Origin: Apis mellifera
Taxonomy: Eukaryota > Arthropoda > Insecta > Hymenoptera > Apidae
DNA length: 64,000 nt
Reading direction: 5' to 3'
NCBI RefSeq assembly: GCF_003254395.2
Contig: NC_037650.1
Location: forward strand, 8,184,071-8,248,070
The notes under the pieces were generated by a model that was not told where the DNA came from, did not search any database, and worked only from the letters and a program-made list of their open reading frames with translations. Below are positions 1 to 13,737 of this stretch, piece after piece. Each line of letters opens with the position of its first letter. The stretch's first letter is position 1. The position numbers were made by a program, and so were the translations under genes.

Positions 1-3000
1 ATTGCACCGATTTACCGTAAATGGAAACGTGCTCGGATGTTCGAATGGGAACCGGGAAGATTGTCGTATCTACAGAATGGGATAAATATATTATTGGATT
101 TTTTAAAAATTAATCGTCTCGACGACGAATATTCTCTTCATTGTCATGCGGGACGAATTTGGAGATTAATTTCCCGAATACTTTTTCTTTTCCAATCCAT
201 GATAATAATATAGTGCACAATCTTTGATATTATTTATCCAGATTAAAATAATAAAATCGAAATGGACGATTGATAAATTCCGTAATAAATTTTATCTATC
301 GAATCTCAAGAACAGTGGTGCACTGGGCTGTTGGCGCACCGTTATCTCGGATATAATTTTCGAAGTCTAACACCGTAGCAAGCACGTGCCTCGTCTTTTT
401 TCCACACCCGTCGCACGTGTTCGCCATGGTAAAAGTGTCGAGTGTCCTTTCCAGAAAATAATATATCCATTTAACTTTCTTACGAACCGGGGTATCCTGT
501 ATCCAGAATCGAAAAGGGAAGTGGGTGTTGCGGGGTGTGCCGGTTTTCTTCCCGACCGACTCTCGAGTAGTCGCAATGAAAACCCGTAGCAGAGGGTAAA
601 GAGTGAAAAAAGAGTTTGCACGGTTTCTCGATATTTTGTCCTCCAAAAAGAACGTGAATGGAATAATTAATTAAATTACACGTAAACTTTCCAGGTTCTT
701 TTCCTTTTCTTACGAAGAGAGATGAAGAGATACATTCAGAGAGACAACAGACTATTATTTTCTATAAGTTTCGTAAATGATCTATATTCCAATTTAATTC
801 TTCACAATGATCCATTTAATTTATTGTTAATCTTTTCATTCTCTTCCTCGTAGCAGAGGAATTCTTACGAATCGTTAAAAAAGTTCGTTCATACATCTGA
901 CGTAAGCATAATTCTTCTGTTCGAAATTCGAGAAACGCGTCTCGAGTACCTGGAGCAATCTCATTCCCGTGCCAGTGCCGGGCGCGTCGTCTCGTTCTTT
1001 CTCGAGATCGATGAAGAAAAAAAAAAGAAGAAGAAAAAAAGGAAGGAAGAAGAATGGAAAGGAAGAAAAGAGAGAAGAAAAATTGTACCGGCGAAAGGAC
1101 GCGCGTCTCTACTACCACGCTTCGCATGGCTTAACTGCTAAGGGTAGTTAGACGAGTCGAGAATGCATTCAGCGCCCGGAAGTGGGCGGAACTGCAGCCT
1201 GCGCTTCAGCATTGTGCACAAGGACTCCGGTTTTTCCATCGCGGCCCAGCCATTATAGAGAGCGACAGAAAGCAGATAAAGAAAGAGAGAGAGAGAGAGA
1301 GAAGGAGAGATAGAGAGAAAGAGAAGACACGTAGAAGCGCCACAAGTACCAAAAGGACATTCGATATCCGTAATACCGTAATAACAAACGCTGCATTTTA
1401 TGGGGCAACGTCCACCGTGTTCTCGTTCTCTTGCTTCGTGCACAGAAAGAGAAAGAGAGAGAGGGAGAGAGAGGGAGAGAATCTGTTTGGTAGAGTGCAT
1501 TCGTGACGTAAGACTGTTGTAAAAAGGAAATCGGATGTTCGCAATTTTAGGGAAAGGTAAGTGGCTGGTTCGACGCTTTCCAAGCTATTGTGTGACTCGT
1601 GGAATTAGCGTGGTTTCAACCGGAAGTTGAAATGGAAGACCGGGAGAAATCTTGGCGTTTGCCGACAGGCTGTGATTGAATGGAATATATTGGATATTGT
1701 GTAATGATCCTTAATTCTTTCCCTTCTTTTTTCTTTTTCTTTAAGAGAATTTTTAACGATTATTAAATTTATACAATTTTAAGGGAATCAAAGTTTCGAC
1801 TTTTTCTTAAATATTCGGGCAATGATTAATATTATTGAAAATATATAAAATTTCTAGACAAAAATCTATAAATCAACTTATTCGAAACACGAATTTTTTG
1901 TTTTTTTTAATCGAAGATTTCTCGAAATCGCGATACGCTTTGAAACTTTCGAACAAAAACCAGTTTCTCTTCCCACGAACGAGCAACACATCGATATTTT
2001 CGAGTGGTCAAAAATATTGCGAATGTTATGTCAACCCAATAAAAAATAAAAGGTTAATTCGAAACCATGGATCATATTTCTAGTCTTCGACGAAATATAT
2101 GATAGAATTCGTCTGTAAGCTTAAAAGTGAGATTGGCGCGAGAACTCGAGGTGGAAGATTAGGCATCCAAGTCTCTTATTTGATTTGCAAATCGATATTT
2201 TTACGTCTTTCTCGGGGCGTTGGGCTGCTCCCAGCCTCGTCTCGAGATAGCATTTGTAGTTTTGCCGATCGTTTTACATCTCTCCTCCAATATATATTGT
2301 CTACGAAAAAAGGAAGAAACTGTTAATGAGGTTACGGAATTTTAACGTTGGTGAAATTTTTATTGTCGGTTCTCCGCCGATACAGATCGCATCGGGAGTG
2401 TAAAAGTAGTTCTTTTCTTTTTTTTTTAGAGTTTGGTAATAAAATTTCTTTTTAGACCGTCTTATATACACCTCTATAAAATACACAGGTTGGAGGAAGT
2501 GGAGGAGTGAGGTTGGCTACTCTCGAAGAGTAAAAGTTTGTTGCTTGTAAAAAGGTATTAAAGTTTCGAAGAGGAATATGGAAAACATCGTTATGGTTAT
2601 TCTTTTTTGAACGACACTCTAGCTTTATGGAAGGATGTAAAACACGTGACGGAGTGAAAGAAACGGAGTGAAAATATACACGTATGTATGGCGTACATTA
2701 TCATGGAATACTATCCACGAAAAAATGACAAATGGAAAATAAAATATCGAAGTAGATTGAAGGATCGATAGATTCCAAAATTTTATCAATTTTCCATATC
2801 ATTTTCGCGTTAAAACATCATAGAATAAAATTAATCTGAATTAACAAAAAGAAAAATATATATATATATTTTTTTCAAATTTTTCAGACAAACACACCTG
2901 TCCTACGGAGAACGTTCAATTGTCGGTTAAACTCGTCCCCCCGTTAAATTATAACAGATACGAATAAAAAGCCGATCCTTCATTCGCTATTCAACCCTCG

Positions 3001-6000
3001 AAACATCCCTCCCCGATCCCAAAATACCCGATGAAAAAAAAAAAGAAAAAAAGAAAGCAAGAGGACCGATTGTACAGTATTGTTTCTTTTGTCTCCCGAC
3101 AGTCCAGCATCCCGGGCAGGATTAATTTCGCCGGTTGAATCGCAAGCACGCTTTTGAAAACGGTTTTCTCTCGGTTTCGAGGCCGAGTGGGCACTCGAAC
3201 GACGGCGACGACGGCGACTACGACGACGACGATCAGGTTTCGTCGAATCTGCAAAACCGGATGGCGAACGATAGCGCGGGTCAGAAAAGGATTTCTGGTG
3301 GTGGTGGTGGTGGTGGTTTTTAAAACGATAGACGGCGGTATCTCGAACCGTCGTTCCGTCCCCGGCGCGGGCCGCCCATTGTCGGCCGGATCGAACAATA
3401 AAAAGGGAAAAAAGGATTCTGTGCGCGAATTAGAGCAAATCCTTTTCTCCATTCTGAATGTCCGCTCTAATTCGGCAAGAACTGGCCGCAACGAGACACC
3501 CAGCGGGATACCATTCACGAATTCGCCCGTGAAGAAACGAGCCCCGAATGAGTTTTCGAGATTATCTTCGGGCCAGTCGTTAACGGGCCATTGAGAACAA
3601 ACCGGCAGCCATATTTTGTCACAGGGACAATTCTCCTGTCACAACATACTCCCAGTCGTTGACGAACTTTCTATGATATTCCACTTCTATCTATCTCCAT
3701 TTCTTCTCTTGTTCAAGGTGGGATCAACCGCGAGAAAATTTGTTGAAAAAGTGTAATTGGTAATTATCGTTTATTTCTTATATCTTATGGAATAATTAAT
3801 AATTCGATTATATTCCTTGTTTCTTGTTTTTTAGAGAATCTTTTTTCGATTAATGTGATATATTAATAATAAAATAGTAATTAATAATAGGATACTTTGA
3901 AATCAATTTTCGATGATACAAATGTACAATCGAAACGTCGTATCAAGTTGCAGGCAAGTTTGAAGAGAGACTAACAGAAACTTCAATTATTTATAACCGA
4001 TTAAATAAGCTTCGATATTTTTACATTTCTTTCTCTCCGAATTTATTCACCAAAGACATTCACGAATACACATTTGTATACTGCAACCAATTATAATATA
4101 TTTATCTCACGCGATTCTGAGAGAAAGGAAAATTCATTCTCTTAATCACGCACGAAATTCGATTAATCCCAGAGCCTGTCCATTAAAAGAAACGATGTTA
4201 TTTTTCTCGTCACCGACGCGACACCGTCGGCTTCGAAGATCACAAGAATTCAACGATTGTTTCCGACAAAGCTCTAAGGAGGGAGGGGAAGAGGAGGCAC
4301 CGTAATTACACCACCGCCACCACCTCTTCTTCCTCCTCCTCCAGAGGAGGAGACTAATTATCCTCGAACCCACCTCTACGCTCCTCCGATGACCGTCACC
4401 TTTGGCGCGAGGTTACAAGTCGATGATTAGAAGGCGCCTCTTTCCAATTAGCCGATTCCCTCGGCTGGATTGTTGCCTGCTCTCTTATTAACCGTCGCCA
4501 AAAAGCGAGGGAGGAACCGCGCGAAAAACCGTCAGAAAACTGTCGGGTAATTATATTAATTCGACGAGGCCGTGTCGAATCTCGTCGAAAGATTTTTCGA
4601 AAAGGGTGGAGATTTTTCTTCCCTTGGCGTAGGTGCAGACGGTCGACAAGATTTCGTATACGCCACGTGTGCTCTTTGCAAATGTTCGAAACCGCCGTCC
4701 CTTTATTTCGTTCCGGGGGAAACAATTAGTCGAATGGAGCGTGAAGTGGTGGAGTGCGAGGCAAGGGTAGCGTAGCAAGGGGTGTGGTACTAATTTGCGA
4801 AATGGATCTTGGAAAAGGTTGCCCCGTGATTCCGGATTCCGTTTTCCAGATGTTCCACGATGACTCTTATTTTTTTCTTTTCGATTGGGAAAAATAATGA
4901 TACATCCGAGCACGGTTTATTAAAAGAAAATGAAAATATGGTACGAGAAATTGAAAAATTCCGTGTTCTCCTTATTCCGTTCGTTTAAAATTTTATCAAT
5001 ATTCTGTAAGGTTTTATGAAATTTAAAAGAAGCATAATAGACGAGTAGTAGCAAAGTAATTGGATTGAAATTATTAATCGAGTTTTGGATCGAAGCATCT
5101 CGTCAAAGGGAAGGGTAATAAAAATTCCAAGAAAATATATATTTTTCTCTCTCTCTCTAAAGAAAATTTCGAGCTCGATTATTCGAGCGTGTATATACAA
5201 AATTTAACGCTACCGTGGCACGGATTGGCCATAAAGAAATGGAGGAAGCGGCGTATATCATGCGGCGTATATCTGCGAGATAAAGTTGTTTTGCAATTTT
5301 AATCTTTTCGGGGAAGATCTTTTCGAAGATTCCACGCCGCGTTAGGAGGCTTACAGGGCACGTAGGGAACCACCGTTACACGCCCGGCTCGGTTTCACGA
5401 AAACGACTCTTCGGGGCATAGGGCAAGGAGGTACCCCGTGGCGACCGGGCAAATAAATTCCGCAAGCCCATAAATAATTAATAGATTCGTTACGTGGGCG
5501 TGTGTAAATCATCGGGAGGGACACGCGAATCCCTGGTTTTCAGCCCGCTCTCGTTGCGGGCACCCCGCTGATCCCTTCGGGACGAGCAAATAGACGAAAT
5601 TCGGCCGTAAAAAATTCGTCGTTTCGAAGAAACATTAAATATAAAGCCCGGCAATAAAGTTCTAATCCCCTGGCCGAAGTGCCTTTAAACTTTATCCTTT
5701 CACTCTTGAAATATACATATATATATATTCCTACTCTCTTTCTCTTCTTATTCAAGTTCGTAAAAAAAAAAGGGTGACGTTAATCGATTCTCCTTGACTT
5801 ATGTATATTTGGATACATAAATGAAATATTTCGAAAAGCTCGAGGAATTTTTTCAACGATCAATCGTCGAACTGTATTCTGATTTTTCCTACTTTTTCTA
5901 TGTAAACAGCTTCTTGCGATGTAAGTTTATTTATTACACGTTGCACGAACATTCTATTATTCTTATAAAACTTCCTTTGGTTAAACGTTACGGTCACGGA

Positions 6001-7928
6001 AACGGATTAAGAAGCAGTTTCTGAAAATCAATCCCGTATTCCCAGAATTTCGTCTCTAATAAGAGGAAGGCTATTCACAATCGCATAATACAGACATCAT
6101 TTCGACGAAGAAAAGGACGCGTGGAAGACAAGAGGAAGGAAGAGAGTTCCGAAGAGGCAGGAAGAACATTTGCAGGATATCAAGAAGAAAAAAAAAAAGT
6201 CTGAGAGATACGTTGCCATGAATGGACCAATTTTCTCATTAGAGCGAAGCAAAGGGACCACACACCGAAATCTCGGTGTCCTTCTGCCATTTCTTCTTCG
6301 ATCCGCCCAAATCCTTGGAAGTCACCGCGTCACGATCCACGATCCACGTGATGCGTCCCGTGTTCATGGCGTCGAGCTTCCGGTTCGCGCCGGATAATGA
6401 TAGGCCACGAATCCAAAAACCAAGAAACAACCTATCCCAGGCATCTATTATACGCTGCTATATCCCGAACGCGAAAAAATTTGACCTGCAGAGATCGTGC
6501 AGCGGATCGTGCAGGGCGAAATTACCCCCGTGGCGGCGTATGCACCTGCTCCTCCTTCCGAGGGGACAGGATGGACCTCCTCTCTGTTTCGGTGTCCTTT
6601 ATCCGGTGAAAGAGAACCGTTTCCCCTGGCGAGAGAAGAATTCACGGTTTCTTCCTTCCCTCGATCGACGAGATAATCTTCTTTCGTGATGCGTCTGCTT
6701 GATCTCCTTGACAGCATCGAGACAGGATTCGTAATTAGGAAGCGCGAATTGATAATTTTCCCTTCTAAATGAAACATTTTCTTTTTCTTCTTCTTCTTCG
6801 ATATTGATTCGTGAAGCTGAAGGATGCTTCGAGATTCTTTTTTTCTTTTCTTCAAAAATTGATTCGTTACAATTAATTTTGAAACAGTGTGATTTATTAG
6901 ATAGCATTAAAGAATGTTTCAGAGAGATGTTTCAAGGTTCTTTTTTTTTAAATATTGATTTTATCGATGTGTATTTAAATATTATCGTAAGAGAAAGGAA
7001 GAATTCAAAACGAAGAGTCGTATTTATTAAAAAAAAAAAATAATAATAAATAAAAGTAAATGTTGTCGTAATAATTTATGTCGCATGTTGTTACCATTAA
7101 TTAGTTAGAATTCGCAGAATTGTAACCACAGCCATGAAAGCCTCGATCAATTCCAGGAATCCTCCTCTGGTCGTCCTCAACCTCGCTAAATACCTTCTCA
7201 TACCGTAATACGAGAATAAAGTAATTACACGCTTCTTGTGAAAAAGTGACCGCCTTACGCGCCATCTTGCTCAAAGACCATGAAATCCAATTTAAGCTCG
7301 ATTCGTAGGGAAAATGGCGGTCGCGCGGAATTCCTTCGGGGGATGATTGCGGCGCGTGCACTTTGAAAAACTCATTCGGCCAAGGCGGAGGAGCGGGGGG
7401 AGGGAGGGAGTGCTCTTCTTGCCGCGCACTTCAGGCATCCTGCGTGCGGCACCAAGTGCGTAGAAACGTGGTGAATCCAGTGCCGATGCCAGATGTTCGA
7501 TTTGCCCGGCATTTCGTTTCAGGGCCTCGGTATTTAAAAATTACCTCCCTCGACACTCTCGCACAGAGAGGACAATGTAATTACTCGGTTTATGGTTCTT
7601 AATTCGGGCCGGTTAACCTGCGTCAAGTGGGCCGCGCCGAAATTACGTTAATCTTTACGACTTTGTCCTCGGTAAACTTCTTAAGGAATATGGTTGTTCC
7701 CTCCCTCTTTCGCGCTGTTGCGGAGAGAAAGAGAGAGAGAGAGAGTTGGTGAGAGCACGAATGGAGGCTGTTTCTAAAGCCGAATGAAGCCGTGCCCGTT
7801 TGAGAATTTTTCCGGTTCACTCGGCGACAATTAAGTTGCTGTCCACTCTCCGGGTAAGGTTAATCTTTATTTATTTCCTTTTTTCACCTTAGATGACGAG
7901 GAGAAAGTTTAAACTTTCTTTCTCAGGG
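1..7928. other. No gene recognised
   Basis: AT-rich DNA with short GC-rich islands (about 3100-3600, 4180-4800, 5330-5560, 6280-6620, 7330-7600), GA/CT tracts (1280-1320, 1445-1480) and a GTG run (3296-3320). ORFs are short, overlap on both strands and show no known domains. Confidence 0.6.
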
Positions 7929-8265
7929 AAATATGATAAATCAAAAATTGCGTGATAGATGGTCCGATTGACCGACGATATTCAGATTGATATTAAAACA
8001 ATTTTTTTCTTTTCATTTAAAAAATTTTTTAGATACACCTAAAAGGCAAAGTAAATATAAAATATATTCGTGTACGATAAATAAATCGATACAAATATTT
8101 TAAAATATGATAAATCAAAAATTGTGTGGTCTGACTGACCGACGATAGTCAGATTGATATTAAAACAATTTTTTTCTTTTCATTTAAAAAATTTTTTAGG
8201 TACACCTAAAAGTAAATATAAAATATATTCGTGTACGATAAATAAATCGATACAAATATTTTTCC
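7929..8265. repeat. 174-bp tandem duplication
   Basis: AAATATGATAAATCAAAAAT starts at 7929 and again at 8103. Both copies continue through a CAGATTGATATTAAAACAAT segment and a CGTGTACGATAAATAAATCG segment, with small deletions in the second. Confidence 0.9.
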
Positions 8266-11200
8266 AACTTCCATCAATTACGATCGAGAATGATTAAAAG
8301 AGAATCAAAACCGAAAAAATAGATATATATATATAAATACCCGATATTCCGATATTCGAAAACAAATTTCCATTAAAGCGATCGATCATCCATCACCGAA
8401 ATTTAAATTCCCCCATTCGATCAAATTACCCTCGCCGCAAAGCTCGGGCAAAATCATCGAGTATTAATGCGCGTATCCCGCTAAACGCTTAAAATTACGA
8501 GAAACCTCCATCTCGATGTATACCACCCCACAAATTTCCCAAATTATGACTGCGCATCGAGGTTTCGACGATCCATTTCCACCATCCGTATATCTCCCCC
8601 TCCTTTTCCCTCCTCCCTCCCTCCATTTTCACCCACGGTTGAAAATACAAAGGCACGACAACTTGGGCGCGCAAATTGTCGGCAAAATTTCCTGCAGAAA
8701 ATCGTCCACGTGCTCGTCCCTCGCTTTGTTATTAACGCGCGATTCGAGGTCGAACCAGGCAGTTCCCTTTTTCTGCCCCGAATTATCATCGAAGAAGAAG
8801 GGGAAGGAGAAGAGAAGAGATAACTCGGTGGTTTACGAAAAAAAGCAAAATTGCCCGTATTTACGCACGATGAATCGAAACAAGTGACAAGACACGTTTC
8901 AACGGCGAAAAACGGCGCGGGCCCCGTGATCAAAGGATCGGTTTCGATTACGAGCAGAGGCCGAGATGGGGAGGAGGGGAAGAAATTACGCACGGCATTA
9001 CCTCCTCTTTTTCGCAGGATAGGAAAAGGAAAGAAGCTTGATGCGAAATTCTCTCGCGGTTGGAAATTCGTTTTATTTTGCAATTAACGCCAATTCTGTC
9101 GGTGCCTGTGATTTATCTACGAGTTAAGGATTCGTGGACGAGGAGAGAGACGTAAGTCGAGTCGATATTAAGCTTCTCTGTTTGCAAAAGAGATAAGATT
9201 GTTCGATATTTCATGTTATCAAAAACAGTTTGTAATTTCTTAAGTAATTTCACTTACCAATATCTTTATATAATAATCTTAAAATAATTTGTATAAAAAT
9301 TTTTTTCTCCATCAATCTGAATCCCAACGATCGTTCGATAGTTCCAGTTTCCAAGAAAAATTAGCATATAAACGGACAATTATCTATCGAAAAGACGTTG
9401 GATCGAGTATCGACGTAAAGCAAGTCTGTGACAATATTTCAACGGTAATTATACGCAGGCGTTTGAACAGAGAGGCAGTCCGCGTGTCGCGGTGGCAATG
9501 GGTGAACCGGTTTCAATAAGGCGATGTTAATTAGCCGGTCGTTGCGGCGACGCTTCGCGTTCCTTTTTTTTTTTTTTTTTTTTTTCTTAACGATCGGTGA
9601 AGGACGAGCAATAAAATTTCAATTCAACGAAAAGTAATTGTCCACGGCCTTATATGCACCGGGGGCCTCATAACGCATCTCGGAGGGGTAATCATTAACG
9701 CGGAGGTACGTTTAATAAGGACCATCATTAATTACAGAGGCGAGCCGAGAGCGAGCATCTCAGCATGCACCGGGATAAAACAGATTTTGCCACGCTTGAT
9801 TCCAGAGTATCCGTAACCGAGATACCATTTCGCATTTCCGCGTTATTATATTTTCACGCCTACCTACGTTTTTTCGCCGCTCCATTTCGATCTCCATGCT
9901 TATCCAATTTATTTCTTGCTCCTTATCCAATTATTTTTTCGAGAACTTCTTCTTTTCTCGTTGATAAGATTCTCGAAAATTAATTCAGCTCATAATATCG
10001 ATAAAATATATATTATATAAATGTATATTGATAAAAACTTTCGATCCGATGAAAAGAAGAACAATTTATTATTCCAAAACTTTCAAATTATCCGTCCCCT
10101 CTCTCGTTTGTTTTTATTATTTTCGACACGCGCCGATATCACAGCGTTAATTCTAATTAATCCGCGTCCGCTTAGCAGTCCGATCGGTAGTCGGAGTGAA
10201 GGAGAGCCGTGGAGAAAGGGTTGGCAGTGGCGACTTTCACGCGCACGCGCTATGGATCGCGGTGCGCGTGCCCCACTCTCTCCTCTCCGTGGATCGAGCG
10301 CGCACCTGCGTTCGATTGCGTGACTCTCCAGGATATCCCCTCGTCTCGCCTACCCCCTCCTCGCCCTCCGGCCAGCCACCCGAATCACGCGTTCCCGCGA
10401 TTTAATGCAGGCCTTTACGATTGTCACTGCGCCCATACGATATCCTCGCGATCGTTAATAGTCACGAGAACGTTGCATGCATTTATGCATAAGCGGTGTA
10501 TATACACGGGGGTATAATATATCGGTGAGGCATCTTTGTGGTGTGGATGAATTGTAGGAAATCGAAATTGATATCGATCGAGGAAAAATATCGAGAATTT
10601 TTTTGCTTATCTGTTTAATTTCGTTGGAAATTAAAATTTGCGTTTTTAAAATGAAGAGGGGTGGGGATAGAGAGAGATAGAGATGTTTGTTCGCCACATT
10701 GGTCTGTTTATATTTAGCTTTTTATGGCTTTTCCCGGAATTATTTTATAAGCGATCGTAAATTTGAGATTGAGGAGAAGAGATTATTTTAAGACGCGTTT
10801 CGAAAAATAAGAATTTTGTATCATTTTGTTTCTGTGCGTGGATAATATGCGCGTCATTATTGAACAAAAATCGAGGCCTGGTTATTTAAAGTACTTTTTT
10901 TTTCGCAAAGATCATCTTCCCGGTTTTACGACGGTCAATATTTTGAGTTTTAATGACTTCGGGAAACATTGCAATTAAAGTCAACGTATGATTTATTATT
11001 TTTCTTCGTATAGTATATTCGTGAATTTTCATCGATGTGTTACAGTTCACTTGCACACCGTGTGTGATTCACTCTCAAGGCACATCCGTGCCTTTCTTTT
11101 CTCTTATTTTTCCCAACTTTCACACGCACACCTGATCAAACTAACCGAATCATTAATCTCTTCCAATCTTAAATTACTCGAATTATTATACACGCCAGAA

Positions 11201-13737
11201 AACAATGCCTCCATCAGACTCTCCATCAAAATTCAATCAAACTGATCCAGTTCTAAATATTTTTCACCCGAAAGCAAAGTGGTGTTTAACGTCTGATCGT
11301 CTTCTCGGAACAAGCAGCCAATAGCTGAATAGTCCAATATCTCGGATCGTGACAAAGGCTAATTAATTCCTCTACGAAGGGAACGCATCACCATACACAC
11401 GCCCCCTACAAGTCGGCCGGTCTCGATCAACAGAGGAGGACAGGAGGCAGGTGTTCACCGCGGCAAAGATCCTTCTCTCGTGTTTATGCGCGCACGTGCT
11501 TTATTACTCCGTACTCTCGGCGACTCGGCCGCTCGTCAATCAGCGACAGACATTCGCCAGCTCTTTCTCTCCTCCTCTTCTCCACTTCTCCCTTTCTCTC
11601 TCTCTCTCTCTCTTCATACGAATCGGAAGGGGTCATGGCCCAACGAGCAGGTGGCCAAACGCGCGAGCACGCCCGGATGCGGAGAGCTGACACGCGTGTT
11701 ACGTAAAACCACGTACGTATCCCGTTTTCCCTTCCTTCTGTTCCCTTCTTACCTTTTCTTATTACCTGTTGGATGTGTTTTTGAGAAATCAATCGAGGCA
11801 ACTGACGTGAACCGCGACGATAATAAATTTAGAAATTAGAGAGAGAATTATCGGCTCGAGTTGAAGATTAAGATAATAAATTTAGAAATTAGAGAGAGAA
11901 TTATTGGCTCGAGTTGAAGATTAAGATTCTTTCGAGAAATTTGTCTTCTTAAAAATCGTTGCTAAATTTTCGAATCACCTTTTGCAAAATATACCGTGAA
12001 CGAATTATTATTATAAAATCGACGAATCAGATTTTCGAAACGAGAGGAGATTTCCTCTTACATGTTTCGTGCGGTGTTCGCATAAGCCATTCGGCTTGCC
12101 CAATAATCACCACAGGACAACCTCCTCCACATCGAATTCCCATTAACCGCCACTTTCCCGCCATCTCGAGCCTCTTCACCGACGGTACACCGTATCTCTA
12201 TAACCGGTGGTCGGATGATCGATCGCGTGGCATGTCCATTAACGGGCATACACGAGAGGCTGTCCTCCTATCCTATGCGCCAAAAAGACGCGGCCGACCA
12301 ATCCTGAACGAACGAGAGGTGAGCACTCGAGGCGACGTCGATCCTCGTCTTTGTCCACGTCCATCAGAGGCCGCGCATCCTGGTGCGAGGGGCGACAAAA
12401 AGCGTGAACCCGGCCACGTCCAGCCGCCGAGGTGGGAGTAGCGTTTCAACTCGTCAAGATGCACGCCGCCACTCGTCATTAATCAACCACAGGTAGGGTG
12501 GTAAATGATTACGCCTATGGCGCTCGAGTGCAGCATCACGCTAGAGATTGGACGACCGATGACGGATGAGCCGAGGATACGCCGAACCCCAGATTCTATC
12601 GAGTTATTAGGCTACAACCCGTTTATATAATAAGTCGTGTCGTTCAATTCGTACGTAATGAGGAACGAAATCAACGGATATTGTGAAAGTTTAGGTTAGT
12701 TGAAAATTGATGATCGATGATCGAAACTCGTTGTCGATAAGGGAAACGAAATCGATCGAAGATCGTGTTCAATTACAGGAGACACTTGTTGATTAAGATA
12801 TGGATAAGGTTTAAGGAGTTTAAGGTTTTCTGTCTGACGACACAGAAAGATTGGATTTTTACCCTCCAAGATAGTAGAAGTTTTCCCTTATTTCGAATGA
12901 TGGATCGATCGTACAGGTGAAAATTATCGATTCTTCCTTCTTCTCGATCGAATTATAAATCACCTATAAATTGTTCTTGAATTATCTTACAGTTATTGGA
13001 ATAAATTCCATAGTTTTTTCGCCTCTGGAAATGAAAAGGAATAAAGCTTCATGGTTTTAAAATTTACGATAAATCGATGCCTCGCTTCGCCGAACCTTCC
13101 TTCATTCCAACCCATCCGTGGATGAAAGCTTCGATCACCGTGAAACCATCTACGATTCCCCGGAGAAAGTACGTCACAACGGTCGGATAAATCCTTTGGA
13201 AAATACGTTGTTCCACTGTACACTCCTCTCCTTTCGTGGCGAAGGCGAAGGCAACAAACATCAGGAGGGGATTACATTAAAATCGCTGCGGAGTCGAAAC
13301 TCGCCTCCTTCCAGCTCGAGGAGTAGTACTGGAAAAAGAAGGGGAGAATAATTTGCAGCCGCTTTGCGAGTCAATGTGGCGTAAGTTATAATTTTATGCG
13401 TTTCCCGCAAACGAGTTTTGCGCCGGCCGCGTGACGTTGCGCCGCGCCGCATGCGATTCGCACACCTGCAATAACATCGGTGGGTTTATAGCGGCGACCT
13501 GTGACCCGGCCGGGCGTCTTCAACGCGGGGAGGGCCGCCCGATGCGTCGAAGGGAGCTCATGGTAGTACGTCGATTACCCGGTCATTTTCTCGGACCCTT
13601 GGCCGTCGGTGCGGGGACTGAATATGTATTGCGGGGACGTCCATTACGTCCATTTCGAGAGTGAGCTTGAGGATGGGCCAAGGAAGGTAACTCCGGTACT
13701 CGTCTCTCTCTCTCTCTCTTCCCCATTATCTTCTCGG
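8266..13737. other. No gene recognised
   Basis: Apart from the 53-bp duplication, there is a long T run at 9567-9584 and CpG-rich islands at about 10150-10410 and 11400-11720 that could be promoter or enhancer DNA. The largest ORF (minus, 9083-8544) is low-complexity and unrecognised. Confidence 0.6.
11819..11924. repeat. 53-bp tandem duplication
   Basis: GATAATAAATTTAGAAATTA starts at 11819 and again at 11872. The two units differ at one base (ATCGGC versus ATTGGC). Confidence 0.9.

Noticed and set aside
2991..3594. ORFs of 146-175 codons on both strands
   Set aside because: Built on GTG and GAC triplet runs that encode poly-Val or poly-Thr; chance frames.
4572..4775. Plus-strand 67-codon ORF with several cysteines (ATCALCKC)
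   Set aside because: Short, unrecognised and opposed by longer minus-strand ORFs; no support for expression.
8544..9083. Minus-strand ORF of 179 codons
   Set aside because: Low-complexity Ser/Pro/Phe composition, no domain, no splice-supported context.
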